Assembly: GCA_963719465.1 (NCBI GenBank)
Contig: OY970386.1
Coordinates: 1,612,001-1,676,000 of the forward strand
DNA length: 64,000 nucleotides
Direction: 5' to 3'
Source of the DNA: JALHUB01 sp963719465
Lineage (GTDB): Bacteria; Chloroflexota; Dehalococcoidia; DSTF01; JALHUB01
A program made the translations under genes and the position numbers. This document shows, piece after piece, positions 30,478 through 40,639 of the stretch. Position 1 is the stretch's first letter, and each line of letters starts with the position of its first letter. The notes under the pieces are model-generated. The model was not told where the DNA came from. It saw nothing but the letters and a program-made list of their open reading frames with translations, and did no database searches.

Positions 30478-31719
30478 TTACTCAGGCATGAGTACCCGCA
30501 TCCACTGGCTGACCCGCCGCCATAGCCCGCCGAAGGCCAGGCTGGGCCCCAGGCGCTGACCGCCGTACGCAAGGCCGTTCTCCTTCACCGCCCACTGCAG
30601 CAGGCCGACGCTCGTCGCGAAGGCGGGGTCCGTCAGCGTCTCCGAAAGGCCCTGCAGATGGCGGGGAACGCCGATCCGCGCCGGCAGGCCCGTCACCTGC
30701 TCAGCGAGGACGTCGAGGCCCTGCAGCTTCGCCGTGCCGCCGGTCAGCACCACGCCGGCGGACAGGATGTCGTCGTGCACGGAGCGCTTTACCTCGCTCA
30801 TCACCATCTCCAGGATCTCCTCGCAGCGCGCCTGGATAATCTCGCAGAGGCGGCGTCGCGGGACGGCCTTCTGGCGCTCGGCGCCGAAGCAGTCCAGCTC
30901 CACGCTCTCGCTGGCGTCGACCTTGCTCGGGATCGCGTGCCCGAACTTCGCTTTCGCGTCCTCGGCGACCTTGTAGGGGCAGCGCAGCCCGGCGACCAGG
31001 TCGCGCGTTATGTGGTTGCCGCCGACCGGCAGCACCGACGTGTGGAAGACGCTTCCGTCCAAGTACACGGCGATCCCCGTGGTGCCGCCGCCGATGTCGA
31101 CGACGACGACGCCCTGCTTGCGCTCCTCCTCCTCGAGCACCGCCTCGCCGCTGGCGAGCGGCTCCAGTATCAGACTTTCTACCTCGACGCCGGCGCTCTC
31201 GATGCACTTGGTCAGGTTCTGCATCGCGCTCGTCGAGGCGGTGACGATGTGCGTCTCCACGTCCAGGCGCTGGCCGTGCATCCCCAGCGGGTCGCTCACC
31301 ATGTCCTGCCCGTCTACCACGTAGTAGCGCGGCACCGCGTGCAGGACCTCTCGATTCGACGGGATGTTGATGACGCGGGCGCCTTCCAGCACGCGCTCCA
31401 CGTCGTCGCTGCCGATGGGATGATTGCAATCGGCGATGGCGGCGATGCCGCGGTTGTTCAGCGATTGGATGTGCGAGCCCGTTATGCCGACGTGGGCGGA
31501 AAGGATGCGCGTGCCGGCCGAACGTTCCGCCTTTTCGACCGACTCGCGAATCGATTGCGTCGCCTCGGCGATGTTGTCCACCATGCCGCGGCTGAAACCG
31601 CCGGCCTCTGCGACGCCGACGCCGAGAATGCGTATCGCCTGCTCGTCGCCGATCTCCGCGACGGCGGTGCAGACCTTCGTCGTCCCCACGTCAATTGAAG
31701 CGAACGTATCCGCTCTCAT
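30478..31719 (-). CDS. ftsA: Cell division protein FtsA
   Basis: This 413-residue actin-like ATPase tethers FtsZ to the membrane. Visible are the ASIDVGTTKVCTAVAE phosphate-1 motif (residues 7-22), phosphate-2 VVVVDIGGGTTGIAVY (about 203-218), the adenosine motif GVVLTGGTAKLQGL (about 336-349), and a C-terminal amphipathic helix LWRRVSQWMRVL that should bind the membrane. Strong GGAGG-type sites precede ATG 31719. It lies between ftsQ and ftsZ. Confidence 0.97.
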   Translation of the reverse strand: MRADTFASIDVGTTKVCTAVAEIGDEQAIRILGVGVAEAGGFSRGMVDNIAEATQSIRESVEKAERSAGTRILSAHVGITGSHIQSLNNRGIAAIADCNHPIGSDDVERVLEGARVINIPSNREVLHAVPRYYVVDGQDMVSDPLGMHGQRLDVETHIVTASTSAMQNLTKCIESAGVEVESLILEPLASGEAVLEEEERKQGVVVVDIGGGTTGIAVYLDGSVFHTSVLPVGGNHITRDLVAGLRCPYKVAEDAKAKFGHAIPSKVDASESVELDCFGAERQKAVPRRRLCEIIQARCEEILEMVMSEVKRSVHDDILSAGVVLTGGTAKLQGLDVLAEQVTGLPARIGVPRHLQGLSETLTDPAFATSVGLLQWAVKENGLAYGGQRLGPSLAFGGLWRRVSQWMRVLMPE

Positions 31720-31777
31720 TCTGCTTCCCTCCTTCCCTGCGCCTCTCGCGGTAGGCCCCTTATTCGGTCGCTCGGCG

Positions 31778-32539
31778 CTACTGGAACGAGACCGTCTCGC
31801 CGAAGCGCAGGTCGACGCTGTGAACCGTCTGCCCCTGCGCCTGCGCCTTGTCCAGCAGCACGTACAGGACGCTCAGTTTGTAATCGATATCTCGGCTGTC
31901 CCCGAAAGTCGCCCGCAGGCCACCGCTGAACGTGACCGTCAGGCCGCTGTGATCGCTGTACTCCAGCGCCGTCACGTTCCTCTGCAAAGCGGTGGGCGCC
32001 TGCTCGATGAGCTGCTTCGAAAGCGCAACCGCGTCCGCGTCCACCCGGTCGCCGGGGGCCAGCTCCTGCTCGCTATCGACCTGGACTATCGTCGGCGCGC
32101 CCTGGTCCGGACGCATGTCGTCCAGCACGACGCCCTGGTCGTCGATGACGTAGGTCTGGTCCTTTATCTGCCAGTAGCCCCAGGCCTGGCGCTCCGTGAC
32201 GTCCACCACCATCTTGCCCGGCCACTGCCTGTGCACCGACGCGTCCGCGACGCCGGGCACGGCCAGCAGCCGCTGCCTCGCCGCTTCCGTGTCGGCCTGG
32301 AGGATGTTCTGCCCTTGCAGGCCTGAAACGCTCGCAAGCATCGACGGGTCCAGCGTTTGCGCGCCGTTGACGGCGACCGTCCGCACCTGGAACAGCGGCG
32401 ATTGATACACAAACCATCCTGCCGCCATGATGCCGACAAGCATGGCAAGCAGCGCCAGGCGCTTGAGATAGCGTTTTGCCCGGTCTCGGAAGCGCGGCGC
32501 ATCCCGGCGCTGCATCTTTTTGCGGTTATCCTTGCGCAA
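31778..32539 (-). CDS. ftsQ: Cell division protein FtsQ/DivIB
   Basis: The 253-residue protein has a basic cytoplasmic N-terminus (residues 1-28), one transmembrane helix (LALLAMLVGIMAAGWFVY, about 28-45), a POTRA domain beginning FQVRTVAVNGAQTLDPSML and a beta domain (VTALEYSDHSGLTVTFSGG). It links the periplasmic side of the divisome. TTG 32539 is used because AGGGAG lies 4 bases upstream; ATG 32515 is an alternative. The start overlaps the ddl stop by 14 bases. Confidence 0.92.
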   Translation of the reverse strand: MRKDNRKKMQRRDAPRFRDRAKRYLKRLALLAMLVGIMAAGWFVYQSPLFQVRTVAVNGAQTLDPSMLASVSGLQGQNILQADTEAARQRLLAVPGVADASVHRQWPGKMVVDVTERQAWGYWQIKDQTYVIDDQGVVLDDMRPDQGAPTIVQVDSEQELAPGDRVDADAVALSKQLIEQAPTALQRNVTALEYSDHSGLTVTFSGGLRATFGDSRDIDYKLSVLYVLLDKAQAQGQTVHSVDLRFGETVSFQ

Positions 32540-33611
32540 GACGCTCCCTCTCTTCGAATCGCTCCAGACCGAGGTCTACGAGACGGCTTATCAGCTGTGA
32601 ATACGACAGCCCGGCGACCTGCCAGAGCCGCGGGTACATGCTTCCCGGCGTAAAACCCGGGATTGTGTTCAGCTCGTCGACGAAGACGTCTCCGGATTCG
32701 GTCAGGAAGAAGTCGACGCGCGCCATGCCGCAGCAGTCGATGGCGCGGTAAGCGTCGAGCGCCAGGGCGCGGATGCGCGACGAGCAGTCCCGCGGCAGTT
32801 CCGCCGGTATCGAAAGCGTGGTCGACGAGTCGAGGTACTTCGCGTCGTAGTCGTAGAACTCGCGCTCGTAGACAATCTCGCCCAGCCGCGACGCCTCAGG
32901 CTCGTCGTTGCCGAGCACCGCGCACTCAATCTCGCGCGGCTCGACGCCCTTCTCGACGATGAGCTTGCGGTCGAAGCGGAACGCCCAGGCGATGCCGTTC
33001 GTCAGCTCTTCGCGCTCGTGCGCCTTGGTGATGCCGACGCTGCTGCCGCCATTCGCCGGCTTGACGAAGCAGGGATAGCCGAGCTCGGCCTCAATTTTTC
33101 GCGTCAGGCCGTCGCCTTCCCTTGCCCACTGCGCTCGCGTCACCACCAGCCATCCGATGACCGGCAACCCGGCGTCGCGAAGGAGCGCCTTCATAAGCGC
33201 CTTGTCGAGCCCGGCCGCGCTTGCCGCCACCCCGGCGCCGGCGTAGGGCACACGCGCCAGCTCCAGCAGGCCCTGCAGCGTCCCGTCCTCGCCGGTCGGT
33301 CCGTGGATCAACGGAAAGGCCACGTCGATCTCCGTCAGCACCGATAGCGCGGTTGGCCTTCCCAGCAGCCCGTCGGCCTCGGCGACCAGCGTCTTCTTGA
33401 AGGGCGGCGCTGGCGCGTCCATCTGCGCTTGCGTCTCGTCGGGCGTCAGCCAGGCGCCGCTTCTGGCGACGCCGATGGGCACGACTTCGAAGCGGCTCTG
33501 GTCCACGGCCGCCATGACGTGCTGCGCCGAGACGACCGATACCTCGTGCTCGCCGCTGCGTCCTCCGAAGATGACGCCCAGCCTTTGCTTTCGACCGCCC
33601 GCGCCGCTCAC
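32526..33611 (-). CDS. ddl: D-alanine--D-alanine ligase
   Basis: This 361-residue ATP-grasp enzyme joins two D-alanines for the peptidoglycan pentapeptide. Motifs: VIFGGRSGEHEVSVVSA (about 13-29), FPLIHGPTGEDGTLQGLLE (about 95-113), CFVKPANGGSSVGI (about 158-171), ARVDFFLTESGDVFVDELNTIPGFTP near the C-terminus. GTG 33611 is the start: it overlaps the murB TGA (GTGA) and follows GGAGAGGAGC. The apparent MurB-Ddl fusion in raw translation is created by a frameshift in murB, not a true fusion. Confidence 0.95.
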   Translation of the reverse strand: MSGAGGRKQRLGVIFGGRSGEHEVSVVSAQHVMAAVDQSRFEVVPIGVARSGAWLTPDETQAQMDAPAPPFKKTLVAEADGLLGRPTALSVLTEIDVAFPLIHGPTGEDGTLQGLLELARVPYAGAGVAASAAGLDKALMKALLRDAGLPVIGWLVVTRAQWAREGDGLTRKIEAELGYPCFVKPANGGSSVGITKAHEREELTNGIAWAFRFDRKLIVEKGVEPREIECAVLGNDEPEASRLGEIVYEREFYDYDAKYLDSSTTLSIPAELPRDCSSRIRALALDAYRAIDCCGMARVDFFLTESGDVFVDELNTIPGFTPGSMYPRLWQVAGLSYSQLISRLVDLGLERFEERERLAQG

Positions 33612-34544
33612 GACAGCTCCTCTCCCACGAACGCCACCTCGGGAATCAGCTTGAGCGAGAACTCGCCCGCGACCCGCTCCTGCGCAAGCTCCATGAGCCG
33701 GCGGAACGTCAGCCGCGGTCGCCCTGCCGACGTTGACGATGAAGTTCGGGTGTTTCGTCGAGAACTCCGCATCGCCGATGCGATAGCCGCGGAGGCCGAC
33801 CTGGTCAATGAGCCACCAGGCGGGGTACTCGCGCGTGTTCTTGAAGATTGAGCCGGCGCTGCGGCCCCGTGGTTGCGCCGCCTGCCGGTTTCGGTCCAGT
33901 TCCTCCATCCGCTCGGAGAGCTCACGCGCGTCGCCCCGGTACATCAAGAGGTTAGCGCGGAGGATGACATGTCCGGTGAACAGCTTGCGGGTGAAGGCGC
34001 TCTCCCGGTAGCCGAGGCCGAGTTCTGATACGGCCAGCTCATACTCCAGGCCGTCGCTGCTAAGCATGCCGATGCCTTGCAGGACGGACGCCATGCTGCC
34101 GTCGTAGGCGCTGGCGTTGTAGACTACCGCACCGCCGATGGTGCCGGGAATGCCGCTGGCCCACTCGAGCCCGCCGAAACCACGATGCGAAAGGTCGCGC
34201 GCCGTGGCGGCGAGGCTGGCGCCGGATTCAACGCGGAATATCGCTTGGCCGTTCGGCGCCTCCAGCGGCCCTTCGAGGGCCCGCGCGCGGTTCTCGATGG
34301 TGACGCCCCTGATTCCCTTGTCGCTGACCAGGATGTTGCTGCCGGCGCCAAGGATGAAGAAGGGTTCGCTGTGGATGCTGCAGAGCGTGACCAGCGCCTT
34401 CAACTGCGGCGCGTCCTCGGCGACGACGTAGATGTCGGCTGGGCCGCCGATGCCGAAGGTCGTATGGCGCGAGAGCGGCTCGTTCAGGCGCACGCCGACC
34501 ACCATGCGCAGCTCTTCGATCAGTTTTTCGTCAACTCCCGTCAT
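33608..34544 (-). CDS. murB: UDP-N-acetylenolpyruvoylglucosamine reductase (one-base frameshift)
   Basis: MurB reduces the enolpyruvyl group with NADPH and FAD to form UDP-MurNAc. FAD-binding FGIGGPADIYVV and ILGAGSNILVSD, then EWASGIPGTIGGAVVYNASAY and GRSAGSIFKN, are in one frame. After NFIVNVGRATAADV one extra base near 33705 (GACGTTCCGCC) shifts the frame, and the expected end RRLMELAQERVAGEF...LIPEVAFVGEE lies in the next frame, with its TGA at 33608. Corrected length is about 311 residues. ATG 34544 overlaps the murC TGA by 3 bases (ATGA). Probably intact in the organism. Confidence 0.9.
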
Positions 34545-35975
34545 GACGCCTTCCGTTTGCTCAGTCCTTGCAGAACGAGCGGTCCGACCTCGTTCACGTC
34601 GCCGGCGCCGATGGTGAAGAACACGTCGCCGGGACGCAAAACGTCGAGCGCCGCCGCCGCCGCATCCTCAAACGTCGCGACGAAGCGTGCTTTCGGATGA
34701 ACGACCTGACGTGTCAGCTCTTCGGCGCTCATGCCCGCCAGCCACCGGCTCACGGGCGGCGTATGTCTCCAGCACCAGCAGCTCGTCCAGTCCTTCGAAG
34801 CAGGTGCGGAAGCCTTCCAGAAGGTAGAGCGTGCGACTGTAGGTGTGCGGCTGGAATACGGCGACGAGCCGCCGTCCGGCGAAGCGCTCCCGCGCCGCGG
34901 CAATCGTTGCGCAGAGCTCTGTGGGATGATGGGCGTAATCGTCCATCACCGTCACGCCGCCGGCTTCGCCAACCAGCTCGAAGCGACGGCCGGCGCCGCG
35001 AAACTCCGCCAGCGCCTTCTTCATCACCTCCAGCGACACGCCGACGTGATGCCCCACCGCTATCGCGGCCAGGGCGTTGCTCACGTTGTGCCGCCCGGGC
35101 AGACCGATGCGGAATTCGCCGTACGGCCGCCCGCGCAGCCCCACGTAAAACTCCTGGCCGCCGTCGTCAAGCCGGCCGAGGTGGCTGACCACCCAATCGA
35201 CGGGCGTCGACAGGCCGTACAGCTCAACCCGTTGCGTCTGAAGGGAGACCGACGGGCTCTTGCCGCGGCCAAGCAATTCGGCCAGCATCGGGTCATCGGC
35301 GCAGGCGAGGATCAGGCCGTCGCGCGGCACCTGCTTGAGGAACTGCGCGAAGGCGGCAAGCAGATTGTCGAAGGAGCCGTAAACGTCCAGATGGTCGGCT
35401 TCTACGTTCGTGACGACCGCGATGTCGGGCTCATAGCTGAGGAAGGCGGCGTCGAACTCGTCCGCTTCGACGACCACGTGCTCGCCGTCTCCGGCGGCCG
35501 CGTTCGTGCCCAGGTTGACAACGTCGCCGCCGACCAGGAACGTCGGTGAGAGGCCCGCTTCGACGAGCATGAAGGCGATAAGGGCTGAGGTCGTCGTCTT
35601 GCCGTGCGTTCCCGCAACCGCTATGGAGCGATGGCCTTCCATCAGGCGGGCGACCATGTCGGCGCGCTTGACGACCGGAATGCCGCGACGTCGCGCCTCC
35701 AGTATCTCCGGGTTGTCTTTCGTGGCGGCGGAGGTAATGACTACAAGCTCCGCGTCGTCGATATTCGACGCGTCGTGGCCCTCGTGAACCGTCGCGCCCT
35801 GCTTGACGAGACGCTCAGTGAACGATGACAGGCGCTGGTCGGAGCCGCTCACGTCGTGACCCCACTTCATCAGGATGTGCGCGATGGCGGACATGTGAAC
35901 GCCGCCAATGCCGACGAGGTGAACGCGCCTGGGTATCGTCTTTGTGCCTTTCTTTTCCTGCGTCATCGTCGTCAT
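34541..35975 (-). CDS. murC: UDP-N-acetylmuramate--L-alanine ligase (one-base frameshift)
   Basis: MurC adds the first amino acid to UDP-MurNAc. The frame from ATG 35975 contains HLVGIGGVHMSAIAHIL, AVAGTHGKTTTSALIAF (ATP-binding), EADEFDAAFLSYEP, GRHNVSNALAAIAV and DDYAHHPTEL. After VLETYAAREPVAGG one extra base near 34733-34738 shifts it; the true C-terminus MSAEELTRQVV...DVFFTIGAGDVNEVG is in the next frame and ends at 34541. Corrected length is about 477 residues, normal for MurC. Confidence 0.92.
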
Positions 35976-35977
35976 TC

Positions 35978-37069
35978 TCAGGCCGCTATTTCCATGAGCA
36001 TTGCGGCGATCCGGTCCGCCGCGTCGGGCTGCGCCAGCGCTCGCATGGATGCCGACATTGTCTTCAGGCCTCCGTCGTCTTGCAGCAGCGCCTTTACCGC
36101 TTCAATCGCTTCCCCGACCCGCTCGTCGGCGAAGGCCAGCGCCGCGCCGCGTTCGACGAGATAGGCGGCGTTGTCCGCCTGGTCGGAGAAGGCGCCGGGA
36201 ACGAGAACGGCCGGGAGACCGGCCAGCGGTAATTCGCCGAGGGTGCTTGCGCCGGCGCGCATGAGCGCCAGGTCGGCGGCGGCCATCGCCAGCGGCATCT
36301 CGCGCAGGTAGGCGTAGAGGTGGTACCGGCCCTGGAGCTCGCTCGGAAGAGCTTCTCGGCGCAGTTTCAACTGGTCGAAGTCCGCCGCGCCGGATAGATG
36401 GACGATTTGACATAATTCCACCAAGGACGGCAGGGCTGCGGCGACGGCCCGGTTGATCGAGCGCGCGCCGAGGCTGCCGCCGGCGACCAGCAGCGTCCTG
36501 GCAGCGGGGTCGAGGCCGAGCTGCCGGCGGCCCTCTTCCCGCGTGGCCGTGGCGAAGTCCGGTCGAGAGGGATAGCCTGTCACGAGCGACTTTCCTTTGG
36601 GCAGATGGGGCAGCGACCCCTCCACCGTCGCCGCGACCCTCGTGGCAAGGCGGGCCATCATGCGGACCGCCCAGCCGGGCCGGACGTCCGGCAGGTAGAC
36701 CAGCAGCGGCCGTCGCAGGCTGCGCGCGGCGACCGCGACCGGAGCGCTGGCATAGCCGCCGGTGGCGAAGACCGCCTGGGGGTCGAAGCGGCGCAGCAGG
36801 CGGCGGGCCTGAACGCTGCCGAGCGCCAGGTCGCCGAGACCGCTGGCAAGTCGAAGGGGAGAGCGCGTGCGCAGGGCGCCGGCGCGCACCGGTTGGAACT
36901 CGATGCCTTCCCCCGCCAGCAGTTGCTCGTCGACGCGGCCGCGGATACCCAGGTACAGCAACGAGAGCGACTCGCCGCGCTCCGCCAGCCGCTCTCGCAG
37001 AGCGGAAGCGACGGCGAGGCAGGGGTAGACGTGGCCCGCCGTTCCTCCGCCAGATAGAGCCACCCTCAA
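35978..37069 (-). CDS. murG: UDP-GlcNAc--lipid I N-acetylglucosaminyltransferase
   Basis: This 363-residue peripheral membrane GT28 enzyme converts lipid I to lipid II. It has the glycine-rich RVALSGGGTAGHVYPCLAVA (residues 2-21), ATGGYASAPVAVAA, a second glycine loop VAGGSLGARSINRAV (about 180-194) and LMRAGASTLGELPLAGLPAVLVPG (about 266-289). TTG 37069 overlaps the ftsW stop (TTGA) and aligns with the family start; GTG 37063 has a better-spaced Shine-Dalgarno. Translation is coupled to ftsW. Confidence 0.94.
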   Translation of the reverse strand: MRVALSGGGTAGHVYPCLAVASALRERLAERGESLSLLYLGIRGRVDEQLLAGEGIEFQPVRAGALRTRSPLRLASGLGDLALGSVQARRLLRRFDPQAVFATGGYASAPVAVAARSLRRPLLVYLPDVRPGWAVRMMARLATRVAATVEGSLPHLPKGKSLVTGYPSRPDFATATREEGRRQLGLDPAARTLLVAGGSLGARSINRAVAAALPSLVELCQIVHLSGAADFDQLKLRREALPSELQGRYHLYAYLREMPLAMAAADLALMRAGASTLGELPLAGLPAVLVPGAFSDQADNAAYLVERGAALAFADERVGEAIEAVKALLQDDGGLKTMSASMRALAQPDAADRIAAMLMEIAA

Positions 37070-38209
37070 GTTCCTTCCTCTCGAAGCCGGCGCTTGACCG
37101 CTTTCGCGACCGGCCGGCGTTCTCGCACCGGAGCGCGTGCTTTCGAATAGCGCGATATGTTGAGCAAAATGCCCACCGCCGCCAGCGTCGCCGCCAGCGC
37201 CGAGCCGCCGTAGCTCAGGAACGGCAGCGGGATGCCCGTGAGGGGCATTGTGCGAGTTATGCCGCCAATGTTGATGATCGCCTGGTAAGCGATCCAACTC
37301 GTCACGCCGAGCGCCAGCAGCGAACCGAAGTTGTCCGGCGCGTTCAGCATGATGCGAATTCCCCGGTACACCAACAGCACGAACAGCAGGATGACGGCCA
37401 TGGCGCCGATGAACCCCATCTCCTCGCCGATGATGGCGAAGATGCCGTCGGTGTGAGCGCCGGGGACGTAGAAGAACTTCTGACGGCTGGCGCCTATGCC
37501 CAGGCCGGTCACGCCGCCGCTGCCCAGCGCGATAAGCAACTGGAGGATGTGGAATCCCTTCCCCGAGGGGTCGGCGTCGGGCGAGACGAAGGCAAAGATG
37601 CGGTCCATCCGGTAGCCGCCGGTCAGGACGAGGAAGCCGGCGGTGACGCCGCCTATCGAACGTCAGGGCGAGCAAGTGGCTGAGGGCGCCGCCGGCGACG
37701 AAGAAGAGCGTCAGCGTCGTCAGCACGATGATTATGGTCGTGCCCATGTCGGGCTCGAGCATGACCAGGCCAGCCACGAGCCCCACCATCACGACGAACG
37801 GCACCAGCCCGGCGGCAAAGCTGCGCAAGTTCCGGCTCTTCCCCGAAAGCCACGCCGAGACGTAGATGATCAGCGCCAGCTTGGCAAACTCGCTCGGCTG
37901 GACGGGCGGCAGCGGCCCAAGGGCTATCCAGCGGCTCGCGCCGTTGCGGGCAACGCCGATGCCCGGCGCCAGCACGGCGGTCAGGCCGACGAGCGCGCCG
38001 AACATGAGCAGCGGGCTCATCGCGCGAAGGCGGTGATAGTCGAAGCGCATGAGAACGACGAGCAGGACCGCCCCGATGACGGCCCACATCGCCTGACGAA
38101 GAACAAAGTAGTACGGCGTGCCGTACTCCAGGCTGCCCAGCGCAAAGCTGGCGCTGTAGACGGCAAGCAGCCCGACAGTGACGAGCATGACTATGAGCGT
38201 CAGGATCAC
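37066..38209 (-). CDS. ftsW: Peptidoglycan glycosyltransferase FtsW (one-base frameshift)
   Basis: This SEDS-family polytopic enzyme polymerises lipid II at the septum. The first frame has VTVGLLAVYSAS, MLEPDMGTTIII and several helices. One extra base near 37659 (GACGTTCGATAGG) shifts it, and the remainder, FVSPDADPSGKGFHILQ, GEEMGFIGA and GIPLPFLSYGGSALAATLAAVGI, lies in the next frame. Corrected length is about 380 residues from GTG 38209. That start leaves almost no cytoplasmic N-terminus. AAGGAGGG sits 8 bases before an in-frame ATA at 38257, which would add 16 residues, so the true start may lie upstream within the murD end. Confidence 0.9.
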
Positions 38210-38243
38210 GGCATCGGGCTGTCCCGGCCGGACGCGGGTCGTC

Positions 38244-39662
38244 TCAAACGTCGCTATGGCGGGTCCCTCCTTCTCGATGCGCCAGTTCCATTACGAGGCG
38301 GCGGAAGTGCTCCCCGCGCTCCTCGAAGTTGTCATAAGCATCGAAGCTGGTGCAGGCCGGCGAAAGCAGTACCACGTCGCCGGGTCGCGCGGCGGCCTTG
38401 GCGGCCAGCACGGCGTCGGCGAGCGATTCGACGCTGTCGATTCGAGGTCGCTTCGATTCCTCGACGGCGTTGGTTGCCGCCAAGGCCGCCGCGACCAGAG
38501 TCTCTCGCGCCTCGCCGAACGCCACGATTGCCCGACACCGCTTGCATGCCTCCGACGCCATCCCCTGGAGCGGGAGCTTCTTCTCGCGACCTCCCAGCAG
38601 CAGCACGAGTGGCTCGGTGAATGACCGCATCCCGGCGAGCGTCCGTTCCGGCGTCGTCGCGATGCTGTCGTTGTAATAGGCGACGCCGTCGATGCTGGCT
38701 ACGAACTCCAGGCGATGCGGCACCGCCTTGAAACCACGAATAGCCTGTCTGATCGCCTCGACGCCGATGCCGCAGGCCGACGCCACCGCCGTCGCCGCCA
38801 GCACGTTTGACACATTGTGTCGGCCTCGAAGCGGTATCTCCGCGACCGGCAGGACGGCCTTGTCCGACCCGTCTTCTCGCCAGACCACCGTCTGATTGAC
38901 CACCAGCGCTGCCGGGCCGGGGAGCTCGGCGCCGTCGCTGAAGAAGACCACCTTGCCATGTGTTGCCGACGCCAATTCGGCCGACACCGCGTTGTCGTGG
39001 CCGAGCACCGCGACGTCGTCCGCCGACTGATGGCGCAAGATGTTGCGCTTCAGGTCCACGTAGCTCTCCCACGTGTAGCGGTCTAGGTGGTTCGGCGTCA
39101 CATTCAGGACGCAGGCGACGTGCGGGCTCTTCCTCGTCAGTGCCAGCTGCGTATGGCTTATTTCCAGTACCACCCATGTCTCCGGCGTTATCTCGTCGAG
39201 AAGTGACAGCAGCCCGACGCCGATGTTTCCGCCCACCACGTGCTTCTTGCCGCTTGCCGCGAACATCGCGCCGACCAGGCTCGTCGTCGTGCTCTTGCCG
39301 CTGCTCCCCGTGATGCCGATGACCGGTCCCGGGCAGAGGTCCAGGAACAGCCGCATCATCGAGTCCAGCGGAACGCCCCGCTCGCGCGCCTCCGATAGCT
39401 CCGGAAGGTCCAGCGGCACCCCTTGCGAGACGAAGACGCGGTCGGCCGCGATCATGTCCGCCGGGTCGTTCTTTCCGAGAGAGAGGTGCACCGGCAGCCC
39501 GTCCAGCTCTCGCAGACGCTGCGACAGCCGCTCTGCCGGACGGACGTCGCTGATCGTGACGGTCGCACCCTTGCCCACCAAGTAGCGCGCCAAGTCAACG
39601 CCCTCGATGCCTAGCCCCACCACCGTCACCCGCTTGCCCTGGAAGTCTTGTTTATGCGTCAT
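38244..39662 (-). CDS. murD: UDP-N-acetylmuramoylalanine--D-glutamate ligase
   Basis: The 472-residue Mur ligase adds D-glutamate to UDP-MurNAc-L-Ala. Motifs: VTVVGLGIEGVDLARYL (about 11-27), VIGITGSSGKSTTTSLVGAMF (ATP loop, about 115-135), LEISHTQL, NVTPNHLDRYTWESY, RGRHNVSNVLAA and YYNDSIATTPERTLA. The family normally has GTNGKST; here SSGKST keeps the lysine. It is about 20 residues longer than typical. ATG 39662 has no clear ribosome binding site and lies 10 bases after mraY, suggesting coupled translation. Confidence 0.95.
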   Translation of the reverse strand: MTHKQDFQGKRVTVVGLGIEGVDLARYLVGKGATVTISDVRPAERLSQRLRELDGLPVHLSLGKNDPADMIAADRVFVSQGVPLDLPELSEARERGVPLDSMMRLFLDLCPGPVIGITGSSGKSTTTSLVGAMFAASGKKHVVGGNIGVGLLSLLDEITPETWVVLEISHTQLALTRKSPHVACVLNVTPNHLDRYTWESYVDLKRNILRHQSADDVAVLGHDNAVSAELASATHGKVVFFSDGAELPGPAALVVNQTVVWREDGSDKAVLPVAEIPLRGRHNVSNVLAATAVASACGIGVEAIRQAIRGFKAVPHRLEFVASIDGVAYYNDSIATTPERTLAGMRSFTEPLVLLLGGREKKLPLQGMASEACKRCRAIVAFGEARETLVAAALAATNAVEESKRPRIDSVESLADAVLAAKAAARPGDVVLLSPACTSFDAYDNFEERGEHFRRLVMELAHREGGTRHSDV

Positions 39663-39672
39663 AGCATTTTAG

Positions 39673-40638
39673 CTAATCCGTGAGGGCTAGCGCTATACCC
39701 AAAAGCCCTCCAGCCATGCCAATTAACCAGAATCTTGTGACAATTTGCGGCTCCGACCACCCCATCAGCTCGAAATGGTGGTGCAGAGGCGTCATTTTGA
39801 AGATCCGCTTCCCGCCACTGAGCCAGAAATAGACGATCTGGATGAACGTCGACAGGCCTTCCATGACGAAGACGATCCCAACCACCGGCAGCACCAGCCA
39901 CCAGCCCGTCATCAGCGCCACAACCGCCAGCGTCGACCCCAGCGCCAGCGCGCCCGTATCGCCCATGAACACGAGTGCCGGATGCGCGTTGTACCAGAGG
40001 AAGCCAAGCGTCGCGCCGACGACGGTCAGGCAGAACGTCGCCAGGAACGTCTGCCCCTGGAGAAAAGCGATCACTCCGAAGACCGTGAAGGCGACGGCCG
40101 TGGTGCCGCCGGCAAGCGCGTCCAGCCCGTCCGTCACGGCGACCGCGCTCGTCGTCCCGATGAAGACTGCCATCGCGACCGGTATGTACAGCAGCCCGAT
40201 CTCGTGCTTACCGGCCCACGGCACGTTGATGCTCCGCGCTTCCAGGCCAAAGTAGAGGATCAGCGCCGCCGCCAGCCCCAGGCCGAGCAGCAAGCCCGAC
40301 TTCAGCCGCTTGTTCAGCCCGTTCCGACCCATCGCCCGGCCTTCAATCGTTAAAAAGTCGTCGATCAGTCCCAGGCTGCCCGTGGCGACAATTATGCCGA
40401 GGGGCAGGAAGATCGAACGCTTATCGAAGAGATTTGTCGGCGCCGTCACCAGAAACACGGTGCCGAAGATGAGGATGCCTCCCATGGTCGGCGTGCCTGC
40501 CTTTATCGCATGCGTCGCCGGCGCATCGGCCGATATCTGCTTGCCCAGGCCGCGCGCCTGAAGGTAGTTGACGACCCAGTGCCCGGAGATAATGGATACG
40601 AGGAAGGCGGCCGTTCCGACGAACAGTGCGTAGACCAT
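39673..40638 (-). CDS. mraY: Phospho-N-acetylmuramoyl-pentapeptide transferase
   Basis: This 321-residue integral membrane enzyme attaches the muramyl-pentapeptide to undecaprenyl phosphate, forming lipid I. About ten hydrophobic helices are visible, with the conserved loops GTPTMGGILI, LGLIDDFLTI, AVTDGLDALAGG, NAHPALVFMGDTGALALG and PLHHHFELMGW. AAGG lies 5 bases before ATG 40638, and the murF stop is one base upstream. Confidence 0.97.
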   Translation of the reverse strand: MVYALFVGTAAFLVSIISGHWVVNYLQARGLGKQISADAPATHAIKAGTPTMGGILIFGTVFLVTAPTNLFDKRSIFLPLGIIVATGSLGLIDDFLTIEGRAMGRNGLNKRLKSGLLLGLGLAAALILYFGLEARSINVPWAGKHEIGLLYIPVAMAVFIGTTSAVAVTDGLDALAGGTTAVAFTVFGVIAFLQGQTFLATFCLTVVGATLGFLWYNAHPALVFMGDTGALALGSTLAVVALMTGWWLVLPVVGIVFVMEGLSTFIQIVYFWLSGGKRIFKMTPLHHHFELMGWSEPQIVTRFWLIGMAGGLLGIALALTD

Positions 40639-40639
40639 G

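Noticed and set aside
32526..34544. Apparent MurB-Ddl fusion protein of 672 residues
   Set aside because: The MurB C-terminus is found intact in the next frame ending at 33608, and ddl has its own GTG and ribosome binding site at 33611. The fusion is produced by one extra base near 33705.
35978..38209. Apparent FtsW-MurG fusion
   Set aside because: After about 180 residues the joined frame turns into Arg/His-rich nonsense, while the missing FtsW half lies in the next frame. One extra base near 37659 explains it.
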